Positions 10,301 to 22,300 of a stretch of 64,000 bases of DNA are shown here, in pieces. A program made the position numbers and the translations under genes. This DNA comes from Diospyros lotus (lineage: Eukaryota > Streptophyta > Magnoliopsida > Ericales > Ebenaceae). The notes below the pieces were generated by a model. The model was not told the DNA's origin, ran no database searches, and saw only the letters and a program-made list of their open reading frames with translations. Location of the stretch: assembly GCF_014633365.1 (NCBI RefSeq), contig NC_068338.1, forward strand, positions 11,604,616 to 11,668,615. Direction: 5' to 3'. The stretch's first letter is position 1; every line of letters starts with the position of its first letter.

Positions 10301-13300
10301 TTATTCCCAAAGTAGCTCTTGCTGTTAATGGCTTTTGAAATGCATATTGTTATTTTCAGGCTGCTGTATATGGACTCGGTGTTTGTGCAGAATTTGGTGG
10401 TTCTGTTTTTAAACCCCTTGTTGGAGGTACAATCTGCTACCAATTCACCATATTTTTTGGGGTTAATTTCCTTTTTATTCTATTTGAATTTGCAGTCTCT
10501 TTGTTACCATGTGCAGAGGCTCTTTCAAGGCTAAATGTTGTTATAAGGGATCCTAATGCATTGCAAGCTGAAAATGTAATGGCGTATGACAATGCCGTTT
10601 CTGCTTTGGGGAAAATATGTCGGTTCCATCGTGACAGGATAGATTCAGCTCAGGTAGCTATACTTTGTGAATGATTTTTGCTCAATCATCTAGTGAAGCT
10701 GAAAATTTGTGTTTCTAAAGTGTATTTCCTTTTAAATTGGAACATGAATATGTTGTGCATAGTTCACTGTCATTACCTTTATGTGATGTTGGCTATCTCA
10801 TGCCTAATAAGCCCAAAAGATCTTAGTATATGATTTGTTTGGTAATGATTTGCGTAACCTAAATATAAATTGATTAGATGTTTAAAATGTGTGTTGGATT
10901 CTCGGGTAAACAGCTGGTACAGCTGTGTGTATGCTGCTATTATAGAAAGGTTGACTTGGTGGTGCAAGGCCGTAAATGACAGATCCTATGGAAAAATCAG
11001 GGGAAGGCAAAAAGAAATATTGCAATCAATCTAAATGGCAGTTATTGTATATAAGCTGTGATTAGGAGAATGTTTCTTTGTATGTTCTTTCCTTTTCTAG
11101 ATTTCTAAACTCTATATTTGAGATTTATAAATAAAGGAAAAGCCGAAGATGTAGGTGTCTTTGTCTACCCTTTCAAAAGCCTAAGTGCTTGCTGATTTTT
11201 ACATGGTATCAGAGCCACAATTAGGCTAGGTACAGAAAAGATGATTTTTTGAGCATGAATGTCTCAAGAGGAGGTTAGACCATCCAGTGTTATAAGGCCT
11301 ATAGTGCCTAGTGAAGGGCCTAAGATTGCAGTACCCTTTGAAAATCCATCCTTATTGATTACCTCGATAAAATTAGATGGGAGTAATTACCCAGCCAAGT
11401 CATGCTCCTACAAACTTTTCATCAAAGCCCGAGGATTGGAGGACTACATCACTGGTATGAAGGGTCAAAAGCCCGACACAAGAGACGTACATACTCGACA
11501 ATGGAAGATAGTGAACTCCCTGGTGATGTTTTGGCTTAATAACTCAATGCTGCCAAACATTGCCAGGGGTATCTACTGCTCGATTAAACATGGAAGATTT
11601 GGAATGCTGCATTCCAAACCTACTTTCAAATCGAAAATGATGCACAAATATATGAGATCCGAAAAAAGGTACATGAAACTAAACAGGGTGAGTGATCAGT
11701 TTCTCAGTATTATGTTGAATTGAATAGTTTATGGAAAAGTTAGATTATTATCAAGATTTTCAGGCTAAAAACCCTAAGGATGGCTTTAAAGTTCAAAGTT
11801 AAAAAAATGATAGATAAAGAAAGAGTATTTGATTTTCTAGCCAGTTTGAATGTAGAATTTGATCAAGTCAGGGTTCAGATCATAGGTGGAGGGCCTTTTC
11901 CCTCTTTAAAACAGGCTTACTCTTATTTTCACCAAGAAGAGGGGAGGAGTGTTATGCTCCAGCCTGCTACTAGCAAATTTGCTATAATGGTAAACCCGTC
12001 ACTTGACAGATTTTCTACCAGCCAAGGGAATATCAGTAAGGATCTGCTGAGGTGTGATTACGGTGGAAAATCCAGACATACAAAGGAAACTTGTTGGTCT
12101 CTACATGGCAAACCTACCGGCCGGGGGGGGGGGGGGGAGGGAAAAAAGGAGTGATGTCCTCAAGCCCATCTATCAGAAACTACTCAGACAGAAAGGAGAG
12201 CCAAATGCAGTAATAGGAAAAACTAGTCTTTCATGGGAAGAGTTAGGCTGCGTTCTCTTTGCTTTTCAATTTTGAGTTTTGAATTCATTTTCAGTTTTTT
12301 GTTTTGGTAGTCTGTTTTTAGAAAATTAAAAACGCGTTCTCTTTGTCATTTTGAAAAACTATTTCTCAAAACAGAAAATTAAAAAACGCGTTCTTTTTGA
12401 AATTTTGAAAATAAATTTTTAATGATATTTTATTCAATAAATTTGATTATTCAATAAATTAAAAATATTTAATGTTTATAAATTATTAAAAAAATATCTA
12501 CATTTTAGTTAATGAATTTTGTAATATTTTTTTCATTATAATAATAAAATATAAATAAATAAATAAATGTATTTTGAGTTTTGAGTTTGTTATGGATGAA
12601 AACACTCAAAACAACTTTTTGTTGTTTTGAGTTTTCTTTGTAATTTTTTTTTTTGTTTTCAAAAATGCATTTTTAAAAACAGTAAAGAGAATGCGTTTTC
12701 ATTATTTTAGAAAATTGAAAACTAAAAATGACTTGAAAACAACAAAGAGAACGCAGCCTTAGTTTTCTTATAGTAGATGACTAAGATGAAGACGGAATCA
12801 AATATCCAATCCAGCTCCACTCCTACATCTTATTATGCCCAAGTAGGTACAATTGGTACTGCTCCTGATCAAGGTACTGTTATTGCTTTCTATTCCTTGA
12901 ACTTTATAAAAAAACCAACCTGGATCATAGACTCTAGGGCTTCGGTCCATATGACTGGATTATCTAAATCCTACCTGACCTAGACTCCATGCTCTAGCAG
13001 AGTTAAGTTTCAAATTGCAGATGGTACCCTTTCTCTTTTTTTTTTGTTTTTGTTTTTGGAAAAGGGCTATTACCTACAATAGCAACCTTAAACTGTCATC
13101 TGTTCATGTTCCTAATTTTGCAAACTCGTTATCCATGAGTTCTATCACAAAGGATCTAAACTGTAAAATTACCTTCTTGCCTACCCATTGTGTTTTTCTG
13201 GAAGTGAGCACAAGGAAAATTATTGGCTTTGGTAGATTGGTTGATGGCTTGTACCTGCTAGACAATAGCCATTCTCTCAACTTGAAGAACAAGCCCTAAG

Positions 13301-16300
13301 AGTTAACAAACCAACCTTAGCTGAGAAGGAGTTAATGCTGTGGCATTAGAGATTAGGTCATCCTTCTTTTTCAGTGATAGGAAGGATTATTCCTAGTTTG
13401 ACTAAATAGTGCAGTAATCTAGATGTATTTTGCGAAGCTTGTGAGTTTTCCAAACACACAAGGAGTACTTATCCCGCTATTAATAAAAAGAGTCGTAATC
13501 CTTTCATGATTGTACACTCAGATGTTTGGGAACCTAGTGGATCTAAAACTCTTACTGGATACAGGTGGTTTATAACTTTTATAGACTGTTTTAGTTGAAC
13601 TACTTAGGTTTATCTCATGACAACATAAAAGTGAGGTTAGTAGTTGTTTTCGGACCTTTCACAAGATGGTGACTACCCAATTTGATGCAAAAATTCAGAT
13701 CCTCAGAAGTGATAATGGCCACGAATATAAGGATTCTGCCTTTCAAGAATATCTGCGAGGCCAGGTTGGTGCTCTTTACTATGCATGTTCCCAAGGTTTA
13801 CTGGGGTGATGTAAAACTCATTGCTGCTTATTTAATCAATAAAATGCCACTTGTGACCCTCAATTTCATGACACCTTGGAGCTGCTAATGAGTCTCTTCC
13901 TATACTATCCCTCCCAAGGTTTTTGGCTGCACCTGCCATGTCTGAAATCACTCTCCTGCAACGAGTAAACTAGATCCTCGCACTCTAAAATATATCTTCA
14001 TTGGTTACTCTGCTATGTAGATAGGATACAAGTGCTACCATCCACTTACTTGGAAATTCTCTGTGACCATGGATGTTACATTTAGAGAAGATACCAGTTA
14101 TTTTTAGGCCAACTTTCAGGGGGAGAATTCAAGTAACAATGCACAAGAAGAGGTTCCAATACAATGGATTGTCATTGGTGCTATGGACCAGATTGCTACT
14201 ACAGGTAGGAATGTTGTAACTCGGGGTGGAGAAAGATAAGAATCTGATGGATTTAGTGGAAGGAAGTGTGGAGTGTTGATTTTGATAATTCTGCTAACGT
14301 TGATCATTCAAGGCAGCAAGAAGAACTTGGGAATACCGGACAACATCAAGGATTGAATAGACTTGATAATGGGGAAATCTTGACTTATCCTTGGAGGAAA
14401 CAAGTTAATTAGCAAAATCTACCATGCCAAGAAGATTTGCAGAACCTCATTGATACTGGTAAGCACTTCATTGACACTGAACAACTTCCTACATCTAGTC
14501 AAATTGCTACAACTAACCCTTAACCTGATATTACATTCATACTCTCTGACTTGAACCTTTCTATAGCTATCAGAAAGAGTTAGGAGCTGTACACAACGTC
14601 CAATCTCCAAATCTGTTACCCATGATTCATTGTTTGCTTCCTACTGTAATTTCTTATCCTCTGTAGAATTAGTAACAGTACCCACCAGTTGGAAGCAAGC
14701 TATTTGTAAGCCTTTTTGGAAGGAAGCTGTGGTGGAGGAAATGAAAGCCTTGATGAAGAATGAGACATGGGAACTCACTGAACTGCCAACTGAGAAGAAA
14801 TTAGTAGGCTGTAAGTGGGTGTTCGCAGTTAAATACAAGGCAGATGGAACAGTTCAAAGATACGAGGCAAGGCTGGTGGCCAAGGGATTTACCCAAACTT
14901 ATGGAGTGGACTATGAAGAGAGCTTTGCACCAGTGGCAAAAATAAACAGTGTGGATTCTTCTATCATGTGTAGCTAGTCTAGACTGAGATTTTCATCAAC
15001 TAGATGTAAAGAATGCTTCTGCATGGGGAGATGAAAGAAGAAGCGTATATGGAGATCTCACCTAGTTTTAACAATTTAGAGAAGCAAGGGAAAGTTTGCA
15101 AGTTGAGGAAGGCTCTGTATGGTCTAAAATATCTGCTAAAGCTTGGTTTGACAGGTTTAATGAGGCTGTAATCAGGTTGGGAAATCAGCAAAGTAATGTT
15201 GATCACATTATGTTCTTTAAGAGAGAACACAAGATAACTATTCTTATTGTGTATGTTGATGACATAGTGGTGATAGGAAATGATCATGAAGGAGTACAAT
15301 AGTTGAAGAAATACTCGGGGGAAGAGTTTGAGATCAACAACCTTGGACAACTGAGATATTTCTTGGGGATTGAAGTAGACAAGTCAGACAAAGGCATATT
15401 CATTTCCCAAAGAAGTATGTTCTAGACTTATTAGCTGAGACAGACATGCTAGTATGTGGGCCGATTGATTCACCTATTGAAGTTAATCATTGTCTCAAAG
15501 CTGATGAATGTGAAAGGGCTGATAAAAGCAGGTAGGTATCAAGGGCTGGTTAGGAAACTAATATACCCGTATCATACAAGATCGGATATTGCCTATGCAG
15601 TGGGGGTTGTAAGCCAATTTATGCAGAATTCTTGGTCAATTCATATGGAAGTTGTCAACAGAATTTTAAGGTATCTCATTACACCTATCGGGAAAGGTTT
15701 ATTGTTTTCTAACCATATTCATTTGAACATAGAGGGGGTAAATTGGGCTGGATGTCTAGATGATAGAAGATCCACCTCAAGCTATTGCACCTTTGTTGGA
15801 GGCAACCTAGTTACATAGAGAAGTAAGAAACAATCTATTGTGACTAGGTCAAGTGCTGAAGTTGAGTATAGGTCAAGGGCCCTAGGTGTATGTGAGCTAT
15901 TGTGGGTGAATAAAATTATGGAAGAACTAGGATTTCCTAAAATGGGACCACTTCTACTGTTCAGCGACAGTAAAGCTGCAATTAGCATTGCTAATAATCT
16001 TGTTCAACATGATAGGCCTAAATACATTGAGATCGATAGGCTTTTCATAAAGGAGAAACAAATTGGTGGCCAATTGTGCATTCCATTTGTTCACTCAAGT
16101 CATCAATGATAGATATCTTTACTAAGGCTTTACATAGTAAAGACTTCGTTACTATCATATCCAAGATGGGTATGAAAGATATTGATACATTATCTTGAGA
16201 GTGAGTGTTGGATTCTCGTGTTAAACAGCTGGTATAGCTGTGTGTATGCAGCTATTATAGAAATGTTGACTTGGTGGTGCAAGGCTGTAAATGGTAGATC

Positions 16301-19300
16301 CTATGGCATAAATCAGGGAAGACAAAAAGAAAAATAACAATCAATCTAAATGGCAATTTTGTATCCTATGGCATAAATCAGGGAAGACAAAAAGAAAAAT
16401 AGCAATCAATCTAAATGGCAATTTTGTATATAAGTTGTGATTAGGAAAATGTTTCTATGTATATTCTTTCCTTTTCTGAGTTAAAAATAAAGGGAAAGTC
16501 GAAGAGGTAGGTGTCTTTGTCTACCCTTTCAAAAGCTTAATTGCCTGGCGATTCTTACAATGTGATACTTATTTACTTTGTTTCCCTATCAGTTGTGTTA
16601 CTAGATGATAACATGGTAGACCAATTCACTATTTTTGGCTTGTTTCTAGACATTTAATCAGATGTTGATGTTTAAAAGTAAACCAGTAACCCAATCTATT
16701 CTCTTAGGGTAGCATTCCCCAAATATATACAGTTGGTGGATGAAGAATAGAACAGGAAATTAATCTCTAAAGTAGGAAATTGCCTAAACCTAATTTCCTA
16801 TAATAAAGTCTACTGAAATTAGGAAACAAAGAATTGAAAGAATAAATTGAATCAAATCTCTAACAGCCTGTAATGTAATGAACCAAAATATGATTGCCTA
16901 GCACTCCCCTCAAGATGGTGAGTGAATGTTGTGCATTGCAATCTTGCCCATTAATCTCTGACACGGTGTTGGGAAGTCCTTTTGTGAGAATGTCGGCAAA
17001 TTGATCATCAGTGGAGACAAACGGGGTGCAAATTAGACCGCTATCAAGTTTTTCCTTGATGAAGTTCTATCAACTTCAACATGTTTTGTCTAACCATGCT
17101 GTATCGAGTTATGAACAATGTTGATAGTTGACTTATTATCACAGTAGAGTGTCATAGGTTCCTTCCACTTGATTTTTAGATCTTTCAAGATTATCTTGAG
17201 CCATAGTAATTCACATATTTCCATGGCCATTGGTTTGAACTTGGCTTTTGCATTTGTTTCTTATTTCTCTAAGTCACGAGATCACCTCCTAGAAATGTGC
17301 AATGCATTGATGTTGATATTCTATGAACAACTAACCCTGCATAGTTTGCATTAGTATAGGCCTCAAGAGAATTGTTATGTCATTTGTACTAAATTAGAAG
17401 GTTTAGTGTAAACAGACAGTATTTTGTAATACTGCAAGTGTATGGTTTTTTGTTGTAGAGTTAGAATCATAACTCTTCTTGAAGGTATGTTTCTAAAAGA
17501 GTGACCGACCGAATAATTTAGTTAGTTATTCTCAGTCAGCTGGTAAGTTTGTTAATTCTTTGTAACTCACGACCCTATAGCTTATAAATAGGGATCGTGG
17601 GATGGAGGGGGAGTATCAGTGTGTGCACTTCATTTCGAAGTAGGATTATCTTTCGGTTTCTATCTTGTGTATTGGGATTCAGTGAGAGGTCAAGAGTAAG
17701 GCTGGGGATAGTCTTGTAATCTTGAAATTTTGCTAGCTTTCAGGGTATATGGGCTGGGTAGGATTCAGGTGCTCTTTGTAATCATCCTAAAGATGTTTCA
17801 AGATAGTGGATTGGGAGGTGCAACAATAGTCTAGACGTAGGTCTCATTTTGAGACTGAAGCGGGATAAATTTTCATGTGTTCCTACTGTTTTTCTTTTAT
17901 TCTTGTTCGTGTTATCTATATCGTTTGTGTTCTCGAGTGTTTGAGTGAATAGGGTGAGCTATTTGAGTTGAGAGAATCTGTGGGAGTGTTGTGTTCTACT
18001 CAAACAACAACTCGTCCCCTTTCTTAAACAATATTTCTTTTCCTTGGTGCCCCCTTTAAATATTGCAGAATCTTGTGTACTGCTTTGAGATGTATTTCGT
18101 TAGGGTTATGCATGAACTGACTTACCACACTCATGGCATAAGCTATGTCTAACCTCGTATGTGATAGGTAAATAAGCCTTCCAATGAGCCTTTGATAGGA
18201 CCCTTTATCCACTGCACCATCTTCGGGGACATCTCCAAGTCTGTGATTAGGCTCTATGGGTGTATCATCAGCTTTACTTCCCAGCTTACTAGTTTCAATC
18301 AACAAGTTTAGGATGTATTTGTGTTGGGATATGAAGATTCCTTGCTTAGAGTGAGCAATCTCAGTACTTAGAAAATATTACAACTTGCCTAGCTCCTTAA
18401 TTTCAAATTCTTGAACCAAGCAACCTTCAAATTTTTCCATATCATCTCCAGTTATTATGATATCATCCACATATACCAACAATGTAGATACTCCCCTTGA
18501 GACAGAGTGGTTTACAAACAGAGTATGATCACTCTGGCTTTGTTTGTACCGCATACCAAGCATTACTTTGGTAAATTGCCCAAACCATGCTCTCGGTGAC
18601 TGCTTCAATCCATATAGGAACTTTTTTTTACCTGCACACCACATCTTCCCCTATCTTTAATCCAAAGTTGGGTGGTACTTTCATATAGATTTCCTTCTCA
18701 AGGTTGCCATGTAAGAATACATTCTTAACATCAAATTTGTTATACCTAGGGTCACTAGATCAGTTTTCTTGGACTGGAATTCTGCCACACTCAATCGCAC
18801 ACACTCACGGATAGATTTAATGGATTCAACAGAAATAATAATAATAAACAGAACATAAACAAAATTAAAGGAATAAGAATACACAAACCAAACATTCACA
18901 AGAACACTAAGATTATCCTGGTTCAGATTGCAATAAGAAATCCTACATCCAGCCTTAAGAACCTTCCAAGAGCAGCCTTCTTTGATTCATAATGAATGAT
19001 CACATTACATCAGTTGCACCCCCTCGATTACAAGCCTTCTCTCAAGATTCCAAGAGCTATTCTAAATCACAGCCTTTCCTCTCTCAAAGCTTTCTCGAGA
19101 AACAACTAAATTATGCACCTCTGTCGTCTAGCCCTCCTTCCCTATTTATAGAATATTAGGGCGACAATTCCTAGGCTATTACAAGAATTGATATTACCGG
19201 TTTTACCCCCAACTGTACAGCTATTGACAAGTGAGTCTACCGCCTATCTCTACTCTCTAAATTGCATAATAACCTATATAAAAAATACTGTTGTCGCTGC

Positions 19301-22300
19301 CTTAATACTGTAGACAAACTCTTAACAATTCTCCACTAGTGTCTTGAGTATGATCCATTTCATTCTTTGTCCATCAAAGCCTTGGCCTGCCCTTCCTTTT
19401 GGTTCCAACATGATATACCTGATCATAAAAAACGAACATCAACAAACATTAAGAATTTTCAAATGATGCTATAAATTTTGACAATGGAACACCCTTGGAT
19501 AACATTTCAGCTGCATTCAACAAACTTTTATACAGCATCACAACAACAGTGCACCTTACCCGGTTGGTCTTTCCACTATTGGACTTATTCCTAGCTCCCA
19601 AAACTGGCATTTAGGCTTCACCATTGTCTTCCCTTCTTATGTTTGCTTCAAAACTCATAGGACTGCTCATATCTCTTGTGCCTGTTCTATCTACCAACCT
19701 ATCAAGATATGCTTGAGTTTGGATAACCTAGGCTATCATAAGCTGTCAATCTTTATTCCAACTTCCATGCCTTAGAATTTCCAGCTTCTCCTTTATCCTA
19801 CACTCTCAAACACTGACCTAAGTTCTCAGCTACACCTTTAGAGTCTTTCATGGACAATTTTTGGAGAAGATGCCTTACATTTCACTAGGGATACCATTGA
19901 AATACTCACAGCTTCCTTATGCACTCCATTTTAATCCTTAGACTTATCCTCGAAGGATCAGATTTCTTATACCTTCACCTTGGGAATTACTATGATTCCT
20001 AGAGAGACCTTCTAAGCAATCAACCTTGCTTACCTTTCCCTCTAGCCTCTAATCCCTTGGGCTACTCTATAAAATCAATTTTCCCTTAATTTTCACATGG
20101 ATGATGGCTGTTAGTGATAACCTATTTGACCTGAAATTAAGCCTTCATGTGCTGTTTTAACCAATGGCCATTTGTCTAGCCTTTTCCTAGACTTTTCCCT
20201 ATTTCCAGCACCTTCCTTAATTCACAAATAGTCACTCCACCCATTTAACCTAAAGGGATCTTTCACTTAAAGTCTTAAGTTTCATTTCTCCCCAAATTTT
20301 CATGGCTTTATGCCATTCATTTGGACAAGAGTGCATCTCCTCTTCTTATACAAGAAGTTTCTATTTTCCGGCCTATTCCTTAGCACTCAAACCAGTGCAT
20401 AAGTATCCTTAAAACCAAACTTTTCCATACCTTGAGTTCTATCGATTACCCATCCTAGACATCACTCTAACCTTTCTATTCCCTTGCTCACTACCTACAA
20501 GATGATTGTACTTCCCTTTCCTTGCTTAGACTGGATTTTGATCATCATGGGCTACACCATACAAGACATCACTTGCATACACCCTTTTCCTATCACTGTT
20601 CACGAGGATCCTCACTGCCCAACTATCTTAAATGCTAGTTTCTTTTGCAATTCAGCCCTTGCTTACACAATGAGTATGATCAGACACAAAATAAATTTCC
20701 AAGTTTACCTATCGCTATACCCTGGTTCATAGGTTAGTTTAGGACATTCCCAAAGGACTATACTTGTTGTTCTTCTTTTCACAGCATTTCAAATTCATCC
20801 ATTGGCCTTAGAAACAACTAATTTCATGTCCTATTGGTAGAGTTTTCCTGCGTAGGTAAGATTCCTAGCTTTAGGAGACCTAGGCATACCTATTCCACAA
20901 CTCTACTATGCATAACCCATCATACCAGAAGCAAATTCCAGTGAGATCATATTCAATTCCAGCAAGATCGTACACGCTTGGGAATTTCTTAGGGACACAT
21001 CATCTTCACTAGGTACACTTTACCTAGCTCCACCACGAGACAAGGCCTAGGTAAATTCCCCCTAGATCCTAGAAACTGATCTCTAATGGGATTTTGACAT
21101 ATACAAGGTCTGTTTTGGAGACTTCTACAGTTGGTAACCTTGCCAAACTACACGATTCCTATTCCCTCATAACCTTTCCTCCCCTAATATCCTTAGCTTT
21201 AGATACCTTTCTCTATCTATTCTCCTAAGGAAATTAGGTTTATAATTAAACCCAGAACAAGTTTACAGATTCTAAACTTTTGGAAATAGATCCACCATGC
21301 ATCCTAATTTTCACACCTCCAATTCCCTTTACTCTTAACTCTTAAGAGTTGCCTCGTAATACCATTTTCTTATGAGGAGTACACCCTAAACCTAGAACCT
21401 ATGCTTCTTTTCCAGCATTTCTAGAAACATTATAGGGCATTCGCACTCTCATAACCAAATTCACTCATGGTACTAGAACATTCCGAGATTCTTTCTTGAG
21501 ATTCTTTATTTCTGTTTGGGCAATTTCTCTTAATGTGGCCCTCCTCATGACAATGATAACATTTTATTTTTCTCTTGCCATTCCTAGATTTTGATCTAGA
21601 CCTTCCCTTTTGCTTAGGATCATTCCTATCCGGTCTAGATCCAATCAAGAGAGCATCACTTACTAAGTTATTATCTTCTACCTTTAGCTACAATTCCTTT
21701 GAATTTAAAGCCCCTATTACATCATCCAAAGACAATTTATGTCGACCATGTTTCAAGATATCTACAAAGGTCTCATATGATTTAGGTAATGAGTGCAATA
21801 AGATTAATGCCTTATCCTCATCATATTTAATGTCAATATTCTCAAGATCTAAACACAGCTTATTGAAGCTGTCAATGTGATCTTGCTGCTTTTGACTCTC
21901 TAAACAACGATTTTAGCCATAACCTCTGTGACACCTTGGGCAATGGCTTTATATTCAGCTTCCCCAACTGACCTTGCAACCACAAACTATTTCTTAGAAC
22001 TCCAAACAATTAGATTGTTACCAAGAAAAGCACACACTCGACTAGTTGACCGCCCAGATACTTTACAACCAGCATGGTCAACATCAGTATATTCAACAAG
22101 AGGCAAATCAGTAGGAGAGGGCGAAAAGAATAAGCCCAAACCAATGGTACCCTTAAGATAGAGAAGTAACCGCTTACATGCTAGCCAATGTTGCTGCTTG
22201 GGATCAGATAGAAACTTACTTAACTTGTTCACACCAAACGCTATATCCGGTTTGGTATAAGTTAGGTATTGTAAGGATCCAATAATATTTCGATACAAAG

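Larger units (their letters stand above)
10892..16559 (+). mobile_element. Complete Ty1/copia retrotransposon (C1) with paired LTRs
   Basis: LTRs at 10892-11203 and 16206-16559 begin TGTTGGATTCTCG and end TTACA. The 5 bp duplication ATGTG is exact at 10887-10891 and 16560-16564. A Met-tRNA primer site TGGTATCAGAGCC follows the 5' LTR at 11204. Domain order gag, protease, integrase, RT, RNase H identifies Ty1/copia. The reading frame is broken by many stops and frameshifts and by a Tourist-like MITE at 12246-12758, so the element is dead. It sits in sense orientation in the importin intron. Confidence 0.93.
18783..21911 (-). mobile_element. Decayed copia element with 3' LTR and gag remnant (C3)
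   Basis: A probable LTR occupies about 18783-19327 (TGTTAAGAG start on the - strand, TATA-like TCTATAAATAGG). To its right, 19328-21200 has copia-like composition but no frame I can assign; a broken protease-like [14 protein letters not shown] lies near 21310. A gag tail with zinc knuckle lies at 21430-21905. The 5' end joins directly to the RNase H of another element at about 21912. It is heavily eroded. Confidence 0.55.

Noticed and set aside
11204..11216. TGGTATCAGAGCC as possible tRNA sequence
   Set aside because: It is the retrotransposon primer binding site complementary to the tRNA end; no cloverleaf surrounds it. The same holds at 33005, 50330 and 29272.
19328..21200. Possible independent gene in a long stretch without assigned copia domains
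   Set aside because: No ORF over about 80 residues and no splice-consistent exons; composition and position fit a decayed copia interior.
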